Shown: positions 9,601 to 17,779, numbered from the stretch's first letter. The stretch is 64,000 bases of DNA from Bradyrhizobium sp. KBS0727 (GCF_005937885.2 NZ_CP042176.1:1731501-1795500); one strand, 5' to 3'. A program made the numbers and translations. Notes: generated by a model not told the origin, from the sequence alone.

Positions 9601-10127
9601 CGGGCGTGCAGGCCGGCGACGCCGGCGGCGTCTTCCAGCACGCGGCGGCGCTGTTCGGGCTTGGCCTGAATGATCTCGCCGATCTTGCCTTGGTGGACCA
9701 GCGCCGGCGAGCGCGCACCGGTGGCGGCGTCGGCGAACAGGATCTGCACATCCCTTGCACGGACGTCGCGGCCGTTGATGCGATAGACCGAGCCTGCCTC
9801 GCGCTCGATGCGGCGCGAGATTTCCAGAACCTGGCTGTCATTCATGGCCGCGGGCGCCGTGCGATCGGCATTGTCGATCGTCATCACGACTTCGGCGTGG
9901 TTGCGCGCCGGACGGTTGCCGGAGCCGGCGAAGATCACCGCATCCATGTCGGCGGCGCGCAGCGATTTATGCGAGGTCTCGCCCATCGCCCAGCGCAGTG
10001 CTTCGACCAGGTTGGATTTGCCGCAGCCGTTCGGTCCGACCACGCCGGTGAGGCCGGGTTCGATCATGAAGTCGGTGGGTTCAACGAATGACTTGAAGCC
10101 GTGGAGGCGGAGGCGCGTGAGTTTCAT
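6663..10127 (-). CDS. smc: Chromosome segregation ATPase SMC
   Basis: A 1154-residue SMC protein that loops and compacts chromosomal DNA with ScpAB. The N-terminal head has the Walker A GPNGCGKSN at about 32-40. Two long coiled coils flank a hinge in the middle third. The C-terminal head carries the ABC signature LSGGEQALTALAL and the Walker B CVLDEVDAPLDD. ATG 10127 gives the canonical start MKLTRLRLHGFKSF; the 53 extra in-frame upstream residues are unlike the family and are left out. The antisense strand has a long fortuitous open frame caused by codon bias. Confidence 0.97.
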   Translation of the reverse strand: MKLTRLRLHGFKSFVEPTDFMIEPGLTGVVGPNGCGKSNLVEALRWAMGETSHKSLRAADMDAVIFAGSGNRPARNHAEVVMTIDNADRTAPAAMNDSQVLEISRRIEREAGSVYRINGRDVRARDVQILFADAATGARSPALVHQGKIGEIIQAKPEQRRRVLEDAAGVAGLHARRHEAELRLKAAETNLTRVEDVIGQLAGQVDGLKKQARQAIRFREVAAKVRKAEATLFHLRWLEAHADVAESAHTHDLNVREMAERTREQAEAARIQAIRASELPALREGEARAAAGLQRLTNAREQLNREEARAKERVAELDRRLTQFAADIAREQQQNLDADAALQRLDTEDSEIKEEIKSRVEKRSGVDERVSEAEATLAAAERMFGELTTALADLTAKRNQLEAGVRTHRDRLARLDQEIANVASDEQKLAQETGNLGDIDALAGAMETAQESLAASEAAAQASETGHVAARQKLEASRAPLAEADKRVQRLETEARTISKLVNGETKNLWPPIIDGVTVAKGFEKALGAVLGDDLDAPVDPSAPMRWTNAGATFDDPALPAGVEALASHVEAPTELTRRLAQIGVVPKERGAELVSQLKTGQRLVSLEGDVWRWDGFVAAAHAPTGAARRLAERARLVDIEHELEQARTDAAAKRQALEDAETELKMASSAESAAREAWRAAQREADAARERYATTEREINRHSARKSALTEAHSRLAADRAEAEAAHESANAALDELPPSLDTETRLAAVRTDIEGHRRFAAQVRAEAQALAREAELADRRVQAILAERTEWQNRKQSAASQVTTVEARITEVTAERAELDNAPAVFAEKRRALINEIESAESARRVAADALAAAESVMAETDREAKASLEALSSAREACARAEERMEGTKRRLADIEREIHDMLEVEPHAVAALAELEPGAELPPLNEVEENLEKLRRDRERLGAVNLRAEEELREVEAQHTALTTERDDLVEAIKRLRQGIQSLNKEARERLLTSFETVNEHFKRLFVELFGGGEAALHLIESDDPLEAGLEIIAKPPGKKPQTLSLLSGGEQALTALALIFAVFLTNPSPICVLDEVDAPLDDHNVERFCNLLHEMTSSTDTRFIIITHNPITMARMNRLYGVTMAERGVSQLVSVGLDDAVKILDQNVA

Positions 10128-10354
10128 GAACAAAAATCTCGCTTGGCCGGGCGCGAATCTCCCTGCCGTGACAATACCATGGAAGGCAATGTCGGTGTGT
10201 GGACGAACCGCCTTTGCGGCTCTTATGGCCGGGGACAATGGCGAGGCCGGGGCCGGAGGGCAACGGGCCGCCGCGGCTTTTCCCAAGGGTTTTATAGGGG
10301 TTTTGTCCAGTCTTTTGCTGGACTTATGGGATCGCGCGAATCAGCGAGCGCGAA

Positions 10355-10975
10355 TCAGCTTTTCAACAGCGAATCGATGCGCTTGGCGAATTCCTCGAAG
10401 GCGGCTTCACCCACGATCTCGTCGCCGTTGATGAAAAAGGTCGGCGTGCCCTCGACCTTCAAGACGTCCTCGGCAAACTTCTGCCCGGCGCTGATCTTGT
10501 CCTGCATCGCCTGGTCCTTCAGGCAATCCTCGACCGCCTGAGTGCTGAGACCCGCCTGCCGCCCGATCAGCCGCAGCGTATCGGAGGTCTTCTCCACCAA
10601 TTGGTCCTGCTGCCGGAACATGATGTCGACCACGGCAAAATATTTTGCAGAGTCCTCACCGGCGATCCGGCGCGTCAGCATCGCGCAGGCGAGATCCTTG
10701 ATGTTGAGCGGGAACTCGCGGAACACGTAACGCACCTTGCCGGTGTCGATGAATTCCGACTTGATCTTCGGAAACACGTCCTTGTTGAACGCGGCGCAAT
10801 GCGGGCAGGTCGGCGCCGCGTATTCGACGATCGTCACCTTGGCGTCATCAGGGCCGAGCGCCATGTCAGGCAGCGCCTGCGGCCTGGTCACCTCGCTGGC
10901 AGGTACCGCCATCGCCCTGGAGATCAGCGCGGTCAACGGCAAGGCGGCAGCGAAGGCGCGGCGGGTGATGAGCAA
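10355..10975 (-). CDS. DsbA-family thiol:disulfide oxidoreductase (second of tandem pair)
   Basis: A 206-residue exported thioredoxin-fold protein. It has an N-terminal signal (MLITRRAFAAALPL, residues 1 to about 23) with an RR pair that could be Tat-type, the active site CPHC at 57-60 and the cis-proline loop GTPTFFINGD. It is predicted to oxidise or isomerise disulfides in periplasmic proteins. It lies 24 bp after a paralogue with the same CPHC site and a closely related sequence, so this is a tandem duplication within an operon. Confidence 0.92.
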   Translation of the reverse strand: MLITRRAFAAALPLTALISRAMAVPASEVTRPQALPDMALGPDDAKVTIVEYAAPTCPHCAAFNKDVFPKIKSEFIDTGKVRYVFREFPLNIKDLACAMLTRRIAGEDSAKYFAVVDIMFRQQDQLVEKTSDTLRLIGRQAGLSTQAVEDCLKDQAMQDKISAGQKFAEDVLKVEGTPTFFINGDEIVGEAAFEEFAKRIDSLLKS

Positions 10976-10999
10976 GGTGTGCTCCCGTCAATGAAGCGA

Positions 11000-11662
11000 T
11001 CAGCTCTTCAGCAGCGAATTGATGCGCTTGCTGAACTCGTCGAAGGTCTGTTCGCCCTTGAGCATCTCGCCGTTGATGAAGAAGGTCGGCGTCGAATTGA
11101 CCTTCAGCACCTCGGCGGCGAATTTCTGGTCGGCGGCGATCTTGTCGAGCAGCGCCTGATCCTTCAGGCAATCCTCGACCGCCTGCTGGGTCAGGCCGGC
11201 CTGCTTGCCGATCCGGGTCAGCGTCTCCGTGGTGTTCTTCACCACCCATTCGTTCTGCTGCTTGAACAGCAGGTCGACGACGGCGAAATATTTCGGCGCG
11301 TCGTCCTTGGCGATGCAGCGCGCCAGCATCGAGCCCGCGGCCGCCTTGATGTCGAGCGGGAATTCGCGGAACACGAAGCGGATCTTGCCGGAGTCGATGA
11401 ATTCCGACTTGATCTTCGGAAACACGTTTTCGGTGAAGGCAGCGCAGTGCGGGCAGGTCATCGAGGCGTATTCGGTGATGGTCACCGAGGCGTTGGCCGG
11501 GCCGAGCCCCATGTCGGGCAGCGATTGCGGCTTGGCGACGTCGGCCGCACCCTGTGCCATCGCGTCCGAAATCAGGCGCAGCGGCGAGAAGCCCAAGGAT
11601 CCTGCAAACAGGCCAAGGCCGGTCAGCGACAGGGCGGCGGTGAAGGCGCGGCGCGTGATCAT
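11000..11662 (-). CDS. DsbA-family thiol:disulfide oxidoreductase (first of tandem pair)
   Basis: A 220-residue paralogue of the following gene. The signal-like start is MITRRAFTAALSLTGLGLFAG, the CPHC active site is at 70-73 and the cis-proline loop is STPTFFINGE. ATG 11662 places the RR signal at the extreme N-terminus; a frame extending to 11698 adds residues without signal features. GGGGAT lies upstream of the chosen ATG. The order DUF721 gene, dsbA-like, dsbA-like, smc on one strand suggests a common transcript, but no promoter was identified. Confidence 0.9.
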   Translation of the reverse strand: MITRRAFTAALSLTGLGLFAGSLGFSPLRLISDAMAQGAADVAKPQSLPDMGLGPANASVTITEYASMTCPHCAAFTENVFPKIKSEFIDSGKIRFVFREFPLDIKAAAGSMLARCIAKDDAPKYFAVVDLLFKQQNEWVVKNTTETLTRIGKQAGLTQQAVEDCLKDQALLDKIAADQKFAAEVLKVNSTPTFFINGEMLKGEQTFDEFSKRINSLLKS

Positions 11663-11776
11663 GAGAAATCCCCGAATGGCGCGTTCACGCCCGATCATTG
11701 CGAAAAGAAGCCTTCGCTAGCTTGAAACGATAATTGTGGCAATGGCAGGTTGCGGTAGCCGGAACAGGCGGCAGGC

Positions 11777-12256
11777 TCAATTTCGCTTGATCGCGGCGCC
11801 CAGCCGCGCCAGCGCGGCGCGCAATTGTTCATCTTCCACCGCCGACAGCGTTTCAGCGACCCTGGCGACGGCTTTGGGGTCCGGCGCGCGGGGGACGGCC
11901 GGGAGTTTTCGGCGCGACAGTGGCGCCTGCCGCAGCGCCAGCCGGCCGACCGCGCTCCAGCCGAAGAAGCGGTTGACCCGCGCCAGGATGACGTCGGAGG
12001 AATGCTGGATCTCCAGCGCCATCGGCCCTTCGACCCGCAACACCAGCGTGGCCGGCTCCTGCGGCTGCCCCTCGACCGGCCGCGGCCACTGCATCTTCAG
12101 GGGCTCGGAGTGGGCGGCGACCGTGGCCCCCGCGATTTCGGCCCAGCGCGTCACCAACTCACGGGCGGCAAATCCCTGCTTGGCATAGGCGTCGGAAAAC
12201 ACGTCGCGGAGCAGGACGGAAAGCGGTTTTGCCGAGATCGGGCCGGGTTTTGCCAT
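11777..12256 (-). CDS. DUF721/DciA-family protein
   Basis: A 159-residue protein. The N-terminal half has the DUF721 pattern (LLRDVFSDAYAKQGF, VTRWAEIAGATVAAHSEPLKM, LVLRVEGPMALEIQHSS, ILARVNRFFGW). DciA proteins load the replicative helicase in bacteria that lack DnaC/DnaI; assigning this role here is inference from the family. It is divergent from mutY and precedes the dsbA-like pair and smc. Confidence 0.85.
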   Translation of the reverse strand: MAKPGPISAKPLSVLLRDVFSDAYAKQGFAARELVTRWAEIAGATVAAHSEPLKMQWPRPVEGQPQEPATLVLRVEGPMALEIQHSSDVILARVNRFFGWSAVGRLALRQAPLSRRKLPAVPRAPDPKAVARVAETLSAVEDEQLRAALARLGAAIKRN

Positions 12257-12313
12257 GGGGACTTATAGCACTGCAACGAGACGGTGGAAGGACGGCGTCG
12301 CTGCCGCTCGCCT

Positions 12314-12386
12314 ATGCCCGGCCATCCACGTCTCGGATCAACGAGTAAAGAAAGACGTGGATGCCCGCGACAAGCGCGGGCATGAC
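12314..12386. repeat. Class C inverted repeat, copy C1
   Basis: The left arm ATGCCCGGCCATCCACGTC is answered by GACGTGGATGCCCGCG and the following GCGCGGGCATGAC. It lies upstream of mutY, within sequence that a naive longer start would translate. A second copy is at 23186-23273. Confidence 0.8.
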
Positions 12387-12422
12387 GTGGAGAGATTGGA
12401 GTCCGGGTACTACAGTGCCTTC

Positions 12423-13520
12423 ATGAACACTTCTGCGGCCGTCAAAGCAAAACGACGAGGAACCGAAACGTCTTCAGACCGTCCCGCGCTGCTGCTCGAC
12501 TGGTACGACCGGCATCGCCGCCGGTTGCCGTGGCGGCCGCCGGCGGGCGAGCGCGCCGATCCGTACCGGGTCTGGCTGTCGGAAATCATGCTGCAGCAGA
12601 CCGGCGTCAAAACCGTTGGACCGTATTTCGAGAAGTTTCTGGCGCGCTGGCCGGATGTCACGGCACTCGGCAGTGCGTCGCAGGACGACGTGCTGCGGAT
12701 GTGGGCCGGGCTCGGCTATTATTCGCGCGCGCGCAACCTGCACGCCTGCGCGGTCGCAGTGCTGCGCGATCACGGCGGGGTATTTCCGGATACCGAGGAA
12801 GGCCTGCGCGCGCTGCCGGGGATCGGGCCTTATACGGCGGCGGCGATCTCAGCGATCGCCTTCGATGTCAGGACCATGCCGGTCGACGGCAATATCGAGC
12901 GCGTGGTGTCGCGGCTCTACGCAGTCGAGGAACCGCTGCCGCAGGCCAAGCCGCTGATCGGACAATTGGCGGCGACGCTGCTGGCTGAATCCCGCGCTGG
13001 TGACAGTGCGCAGGCGCTGATGGATCTCGGCTCCTCGATCTGCACGCCGAAGAAGCCGGCCTGTGCGCTGTGCCCGCTCAACGAGGATTGCGTGGCCCGC
13101 GCACGCGGCGACCAGGAAGCGTTTCCGCGCAAGGCGCCGAAGAAGACCGGAACGCTGCGCCGCGGGGCTGCCTTCATCGTCACGCGCGGCGAGGAGCTTT
13201 TGGTGCGTACGCGCGCGGAAAAGGGCCTGCTCGGCGGTATGACCGAAGTGCCGGGCTCTGAATGGTTGGCTGGACAGGATGACACAGTAGCATTGAAACA
13301 GGCGCCGGCGCTCAAGGGCGTGACGCGCTGGCACCGCAAGGCCGGCGTCGTCACCCATGTGTTCACGCACTTTCCGCTGGAACTTGTGGTCTATACCGCC
13401 GAGGTCCCCGCGCGCACGCGCCCGCCCGAGGGCATGCGCTTTGTGCCGGTGGCGACGCTCGCGGATGAAGCGCTGCCCAACGTCATGCGCAAGGCGATCG
13501 CCCATGGGCTTGGTCTCTAA
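12423..13520 (+). CDS. mutY: A/G-specific adenine DNA glycosylase
   Basis: A 365-residue base-excision repair enzyme that removes adenine mispaired with 8-oxoguanine. It has the HhH motif LPGIGPYTA (131-139), a catalytic Glu in WLSEIMLQQT (near 54), the catalytic Asp in VDGN (155), and the 4Fe-4S cluster cysteines at 207, 214, 217 and 223 in the canonical C-x6-C-x2-C-x5-C spacing. The C-terminal part is the NUDIX-like 8-oxoG recognition domain. ATG 12423 is chosen because the upstream in-frame sequence is a class C repeat. Confidence 0.96.
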   Translation: MNTSAAVKAKRRGTETSSDRPALLLDWYDRHRRRLPWRPPAGERADPYRVWLSEIMLQQTGVKTVGPYFEKFLARWPDVTALGSASQDDVLRMWAGLGYYSRARNLHACAVAVLRDHGGVFPDTEEGLRALPGIGPYTAAAISAIAFDVRTMPVDGNIERVVSRLYAVEEPLPQAKPLIGQLAATLLAESRAGDSAQALMDLGSSICTPKKPACALCPLNEDCVARARGDQEAFPRKAPKKTGTLRRGAAFIVTRGEELLVRTRAEKGLLGGMTEVPGSEWLAGQDDTVALKQAPALKGVTRWHRKAGVVTHVFTHFPLELVVYTAEVPARTRPPEGMRFVPVATLADEALPNVMRKAIAHGLGL

Positions 13521-13588
13521 AGCGGGTAGGCTGCTGACACCATGCTGGCAACAGGGCCGGACTAGGAAGGAGCCTCACGGAGGTTCCC

Positions 13589-14008
13589 ATGATCGCAACT
13601 GCGCTCGATAATCTCGCCGCGCCGCCGTCTTCCAAACTGCTCGGCTGGCATCTCATCGATGCCCGCCCCAAGGACGGCTGGGTCCGGATCGGTTTCGACG
13701 GCCGGAAAGACTTCTGCAACCCGGCCGGCTTCGTCCAGGGCGGCATTCTTTCCGCGATGCTCGACGACACCATGGGGCCGGCGGTATTCGTCATGACCGA
13801 AGGCAGGCTCTATACGGCGACCGTGACCATGACGGTGAATTTCCTGGCGCCGGCCAAACCGGGACCGATCACCGGTGAGGCGACCGTCACCCAGCTCGGC
13901 AAGACCATCGCCTTCGTCGAGGGACGGCTGACGGACAAGGATGGCACATTGCTCGCCACCGCCACGACCAGTGCGCGGCTGGTCGAGGCCGCGAAGGCGA
14001 TCCGGTAG
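13589..14008 (+). CDS. PaaI-family hotdog-fold thioesterase
   Basis: A 139-residue single hotdog domain. The motif GFVQGGILSAMLDDTMGPAVF carries the conserved Gly-Gly and the Asp of the PaaI/acyl-CoA thioesterase active site, followed by TVTMTVNFLAPAKPG. It probably hydrolyses an acyl- or aryl-CoA; the substrate cannot be deduced. A strong GGAGG lies just upstream of the ATG. It follows mutY by 68 bp. Confidence 0.88.
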   Translation: MIATALDNLAAPPSSKLLGWHLIDARPKDGWVRIGFDGRKDFCNPAGFVQGGILSAMLDDTMGPAVFVMTEGRLYTATVTMTVNFLAPAKPGPITGEATVTQLGKTIAFVEGRLTDKDGTLLATATTSARLVEAAKAIR

Positions 14009-14014
14009 GGTGCC

Positions 14015-14160
14015 GTCATTGCCTGCAACAAACGCGAAGCGTTTGTGCAAGGGAGCGTAGCGGACAAAGCAATCCATTCTTTCTATACGCGGCGAGATGG
14101 ATTGCTTCGCGGAGCCTGTCATCGGGCGCGCATTCGCGCGACCCGTTGGCTCGCAATGAC
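14015..14160. repeat. Class B intergenic repeat, copy B1
   Basis: Starts GTCATTGC and ends GCAATGAC. Inner arms AAGCAATCCAT and ATGGATTGCTTCGC form a stem, with further small hairpins such as AACGCGAAGCGTT. The related copy B2 at 49590 is interrupted by an insertion sequence. Confidence 0.85.
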
Positions 14161-14166
14161 GAGTAT

Positions 14167-15444
14167 TTATCCCGCGCGGGCGTGAGATAGCTGCACGATC
14201 GGCGGCTTGGCGTTGAGGCCTTCGACCTGAAAGCCGGCGACGCGCTTGTAGTTGGCGGCGATGTCTTCCAATTCCTTCAGCGAGAGCACGTCGGTGACGA
14301 CGTCGTAGCCGTTGGGCGCGCGCTCCTCGACCATCTGCATGACCTGCTCCGGCCCGTTGCGGCGGTTCAGCATCACGAGGTCTGACGTGGCGGGCCGGCG
14401 TTCGGCCTCGTACGCGACCAGCGCGGCATTGGTTGGGCCCTGTGCCAAAATCTCGCGGGTCAGCACGCGGGCGTCGAGGATCGCCTGCGACGCGCCGTTG
14501 GAGCCGATCGGGTACATCGGGTGCGCGGCGTCGCCCATCAGCGTGACCTTGCCGAAGGTCCATTGCGGGATCGGATCGCGGTCGACCAGCGGATATTCAT
14601 AGGCGTGCGGGCAATTCCGGATCAGGCCGGGGACGTCGAGCCAGTCGAAGGTCCAGTCCTTGAACCAGGGCAGAAACTCTTCGAGGTTCGCGGTCCGGTT
14701 ATAGTCCTCGCGCCGCCACTGATAGGTCGGCGGCATGTGCCGTTCGGCGACCCAGTTGATCGAGAACTTGCCGTCGGCGTCGGGCACTTTCGAAATCGAA
14801 TAGCAGACGAATTTCAGGATCTCGTGGCCGGCCATGATCATGGTACGGCCCGAGAGGAAGGCACTGCTCTTGGTGATGCCGCGCCACAGGATGCGCCCGT
14901 TCCAGATCGGCGGGCCTTCGTTCGGATAGAGTTTTTCGCGAACCGCCGAATGGATGCCGTCGGCGGCGATCAACAGCGCGCCTTCATGATGGCCTGCCGG
15001 CTTGCCGGTCGCCTTATCGATGAAGTCGGCGCGGACGCCGTTGTCGGTCTCGGTCCAGCCGGAAAGATGGTGGCTGGTGAGAATGTTCTCCTTGCCCAGC
15101 CGTTCGGTCGCGGCATCGAGCAGGATCTGCTGCAGCGTGCCGCGATGGATCGAGAATTGCGGCCACTTGTAACCGGCCTCGATGCCGCGCGGCTCGCTCC
15201 AGATCGGCTTGCCGTGTTTGGAAAAATAGGCGAGCTCCTTGGTGCGGACGCCGGCTGCGTCGAGCGCATCGTGCAGGCCGAGCTCGATCAGCTCGCGCAC
15301 CGCATGCGGCAGCACGTTGATGCCGACGCCGAGCGGCCGTAGTTCGGGCACGCTTTCAAAGACTTTGGCTGATACCCCGATCTGGTGCAGGCTGAGCGCC
15401 AGTGTCAGCCCGCCGATGCCGCCGCCCGCGATAAGAACCGTCAT
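14167..15444 (-). CDS. FAD-dependent monooxygenase (aromatic hydroxylase-like)
   Basis: A 425-residue flavoprotein of the PHBH/UbiH-like group. The Rossmann dinucleotide motif GGGIGGLTLALSLH is at residues 6-19, the second FAD motif is in GDAAHPMYPIGSNGASQAI, and a DGIHS-type DG motif (AADGIHSAVRE) lies between. Such enzymes hydroxylate aromatic or heterocyclic substrates with NAD(P)H and oxygen; the substrate is unknown. It is divergent from a GST gene, and the two could serve one catabolic or detoxification step. Confidence 0.9.
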   Translation of the reverse strand: MTVLIAGGGIGGLTLALSLHQIGVSAKVFESVPELRPLGVGINVLPHAVRELIELGLHDALDAAGVRTKELAYFSKHGKPIWSEPRGIEAGYKWPQFSIHRGTLQQILLDAATERLGKENILTSHHLSGWTETDNGVRADFIDKATGKPAGHHEGALLIAADGIHSAVREKLYPNEGPPIWNGRILWRGITKSSAFLSGRTMIMAGHEILKFVCYSISKVPDADGKFSINWVAERHMPPTYQWRREDYNRTANLEEFLPWFKDWTFDWLDVPGLIRNCPHAYEYPLVDRDPIPQWTFGKVTLMGDAAHPMYPIGSNGASQAILDARVLTREILAQGPTNAALVAYEAERRPATSDLVMLNRRNGPEQVMQMVEERAPNGYDVVTDVLSLKELEDIAANYKRVAGFQVEGLNAKPPIVQLSHARAG

Positions 15445-15602
15445 GTTGCGCCCTCGGTCCGCCCATATTTGACAAGGTCATGACATGGGAGCGCCGCCGT
15501 GGGCAACCACGAAAACCGGGCCCGGCAGGTGGTTGACGGCGGCGGGATGGACGGCACGGGGCCGCGCCGATAACGTAGCGTTTCCCGAAAAGAGGATGTG
15601 AA

Positions 15603-16223
15603 ATGCTCAAGCTCTATTACGCCACCGGCACCTGCGCGCTCGCTTCGCATATCGCTCTGGAGGAGGCCGGCGTCGCCTATACGGCCGAGCGGCTCGACTT
15701 CAAAAACAGCCAGCAGACCAGCCCGGAATATCTCGCGATCAATCCGAAGGGGCGGGTGCCGGCGCTGGTGACCGATCGCGGCGTCCTGACCGAGACGCCG
15801 GCGATCCTCGCATTCGTCGCGCAGAGCTCGCCATCGGCGAAGCTGATGCCGGACGATCCGTTCGCGTTCGCGCAGGCGCAGTCCTTCAACAGCTATCTGT
15901 GTTCGACGGTGCATGTCGCGCATGCCCACAAGGGCCGCGGCTATCGCTGGGCCACCGAGGAATCCTCGTTCGCCGACATGAAGCGCAAGGTGCCGGAAAC
16001 CATGGCGGCGAATTTCGCGCTGATCGAGCGCGACATGCTGAAGGGCCCATGGGTGATGGGCGAGCAATACACGGCCTGCGACGCCTATCTGTTTACGCTG
16101 ACCGGCTGGCTGGAGGGCGACAGTGTCGATATCGCGACGCTGCCGAAAGTCGCCGCTCACCGCAAGCGGATGTCGGAGCGACCGGCCGTGCAGAAGGTGC
16201 TGGCCGACGAGAAGGCCGCGTAG
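15603..16223 (+). CDS. Glutathione S-transferase family protein
   Basis: A 206-residue GST. The N-terminal thioredoxin-like domain has LYYATGTCALASHIALEEAG and the cis-Pro/GSH-binding segment NPKGRVPALVTDRG-VLTETPAIL; a helical C-terminal domain follows. The active-site region with a Cys (GTCALASH) resembles beta-class bacterial GSTs. It probably conjugates or reduces electrophiles. ATG 15603 is preceded by a purine-rich AAGAGGATG. It is divergent from the flavin monooxygenase gene. Confidence 0.92.
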   Translation: MLKLYYATGTCALASHIALEEAGVAYTAERLDFKNSQQTSPEYLAINPKGRVPALVTDRGVLTETPAILAFVAQSSPSAKLMPDDPFAFAQAQSFNSYLCSTVHVAHAHKGRGYRWATEESSFADMKRKVPETMAANFALIERDMLKGPWVMGEQYTACDAYLFTLTGWLEGDSVDIATLPKVAAHRKRMSERPAVQKVLADEKAA

Positions 16224-16226
16224 CTT

Positions 16227-16324
16227 CGTAGGGTGGGCAAAGCGATAGCGTGCCCACCATCTTCCCTTCACGATTGTCAGGGGTTGGTGGGCACGGCGCA
16301 AGGTGCGCCTTTGCCCACCCTACG
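16227..16324. repeat. Class E inverted repeat (GTAGGGTGGGCAAAG type)
   Basis: CGTAGGGTGGGCAAAG at the left is matched by CTTTGCCCACCCTACG at the right, with a nested GTGCCCACCA/TGGTGGGCAC stem inside. It lies between the convergent GST and LysR genes and could act as a bidirectional terminator. Confidence 0.88.
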
Positions 16325-17243
16325 CAACCGTTTTCCGGCCGCGTTCCATCTCGCGGCCGATGCCGAGCATGATGTTGCGCAGCCAGATCGAGCCGGGGTC
16401 CATCTGGGCGCGGGTCGGGTAGAACATGAACTGCTGGTCGATCCCGGGATCGAGCGGCGGGGTGATCGCGGCAAGCGACAATTGCTTCGACAACGCGCCG
16501 ATCAGGCGGCGCGGCACGAAGGCGACGAGATCGGTGCGCGCGGCCACATGCAGGGCCTCGAGATAGCCTGACACGACCAGCGCAATCCGCCGCTCGATGC
16601 CTTTGGTGCGGAGCCAGCTGTCGATCAGATCCTCGCTCTGGCCGCGGATCACCACCGCGACGTGCCGCGCGTCGAGAAAAATCTCGCGACGCTTCAACTT
16701 CGCGCCGACCGGATGGCCGCGCCGCACCGCGAGTGCATCGCTGTCGGTGTAGAGGAGCTGGCGGTGAAAGCCGCTGAACGCGTTGCCGATGCTGATCACG
16801 AGATCGATGGTGCGGGCAAACTCCGCGGCAAAAATCGCCGGTCCGCGCCATGGCACCACGTCGATCCGGACGTTCGGTGCGATCCGGGTGATCTTTTCCA
16901 TCAGCGGCGGCATCAGCAGTTCGACCGCGAGATCCGGCATCATCAGGCGAAACTGCCGCTCGCTGGTCGAGGCGTCGAAACCGTCGGGAACGAACAAGGC
17001 GCGTACCTGGTCGAGCGCTTGCGCCAGCGGTCCGCGCAGCGCCTGGGCGCGCGGCGTCAGTTCCATGCGCGCGCCTGATCGTACCAGCAGCGGGTCGCCG
17101 ATCAGGTCGCGCAGCCGCTGCAGCGCATGGCTCGCGGCCGGCTGCGACAGCCCGATCCGCATCGCGGCGCGGCTGACATTGGCCTCCTTCAGCAGCGCGT
17201 CGAGTGCAACCAGCAAATTCAGGTCAAGCGAATTCAAATTCAT
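16320..17243 (-). CDS. LysR-family transcriptional regulator
   Basis: A 307-residue LysR protein. The N-terminal winged helix begins MNLNSLDLNLLVALDALL, and the recognition segment LSQPAASHALQRLRDLIGDPLLVRSG follows, then a periplasmic-binding-protein-like effector domain. ATG 17243 is preferred because it gives the family's usual N-terminus; the longer frame adds 37 atypical residues. It is divergent from the SnoaL-like gene, and a 21-bp dyad lies directly upstream, so autoregulation and control of the neighbour are likely. The effector is unknown. Confidence 0.93.
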   Translation of the reverse strand: MNLNSLDLNLLVALDALLKEANVSRAAMRIGLSQPAASHALQRLRDLIGDPLLVRSGARMELTPRAQALRGPLAQALDQVRALFVPDGFDASTSERQFRLMMPDLAVELLMPPLMEKITRIAPNVRIDVVPWRGPAIFAAEFARTIDLVISIGNAFSGFHRQLLYTDSDALAVRRGHPVGAKLKRREIFLDARHVAVVIRGQSEDLIDSWLRTKGIERRIALVVSGYLEALHVAARTDLVAFVPRRLIGALSKQLSLAAITPPLDPGIDQQFMFYPTRAQMDPGSIWLRNIMLGIGREMERGRKTVA

Positions 17244-17246
17244 GGG

Positions 17247-17267
17247 GTGAATATATATCATATTCAC
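17247..17267. promoter_or_regulatory. LysR-type operator candidate (GTGAATA-N7-TATTCAC)
   Basis: A perfect 7-bp dyad around an AT-rich 7-bp centre in the divergent intergenic region between the LysR gene (17243) and the SnoaL-like gene (17335). Its position, next to the regulator's own start codon, fits autorepression. It resembles the dyad boxes bound by LysR proteins. Confidence 0.6.
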
Positions 17268-17334
17268 TATCGATTGGAAGAATGCCGCTCCGAGCGCGAT
17301 GATCCGAAGCATCGGATCAAAACGGAGAACCGCC

Positions 17335-17766
17335 ATGAGCGCCGCAGAGAACAAGAAACTGGTACAGCAGGTCTATACCGATTCCGCCAACCGCAGCGGC
17401 ACCACCTTCGTCGACCATCTCGCCGAGGACGCGGTCTGGGTCGTGACCGGGCAATATTCCTGGTCGCACGAATTCAGGGGGCACGAGGCGATCCAGATCG
17501 GCCTGATGGGCCAACTGCGGTCTTTACTCGCCGCGCGGCCGCGCACCGTGGCGTTCAATTTCATCGCCGAAGGCGACTACGTCGTGGTCGAGGCGCGCGG
17601 CGACAACGTCACCAAAACGGGCCTTCGCTACGACAATCAATATTGCATCGTCTGGCGCATCGAGGACGGCAGGATCAAGGAGATCAAGGAATATTGCGAC
17701 TCCGCGCTGGTCGAGCGCGTGCTCGGGCCGCTTCCGGAACAACGGAAGCTGGCGGCTGCGGAGTGA
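17335..17766 (+). CDS. Nuclear transport factor 2 / SnoaL-like family protein
   Basis: A 143-residue protein with the cone-shaped NTF2 fold pattern: an N-terminal helix (NKKLVQQVYTDSANRS), VDHLAEDAVWVVTG, a middle strand set (TVAFNFIAEGDYVVVEARG) and the terminal WRIEDGRIKEIKEYCDS. Members act as small isomerases, dehydratases or ligand-binding proteins; the substrate is unknown. ATG 17335 is chosen over 17299. It is divergent from, and probably controlled by, the LysR gene. The next downstream sequence is an AT-richer insert that separates it from a broken ridA. Confidence 0.85.
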   Translation: MSAAENKKLVQQVYTDSANRSGTTFVDHLAEDAVWVVTGQYSWSHEFRGHEAIQIGLMGQLRSLLAARPRTVAFNFIAEGDYVVVEARGDNVTKTGLRYDNQYCIVWRIEDGRIKEIKEYCDSALVERVLGPLPEQRKLAAAE

Positions 17767-17779
17767 AGCCTTGAGAGTG

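Noticed and set aside
6516..10091. Long open frame (1191 codons) on the plus strand
   Set aside because: It is exactly antisense to smc and has no coherent domain; codon bias of the GC-rich gene keeps the opposite frame open.
10128..10286. Longer smc start
   Set aside because: The added residues are not SMC-like; ATG 10127 gives the canonical MKLTRL start.
10290..10354. GTCCAG/CTGGAC hairpin between dsbA and smc as a terminator
   Set aside because: It has no T-run on the transcribed (minus) strand, so termination is not supported.
12255..12422. Longer mutY start at 12255
   Set aside because: The extra 56 codons translate a class C repeat; ATG 12423 matches the family N-terminus.
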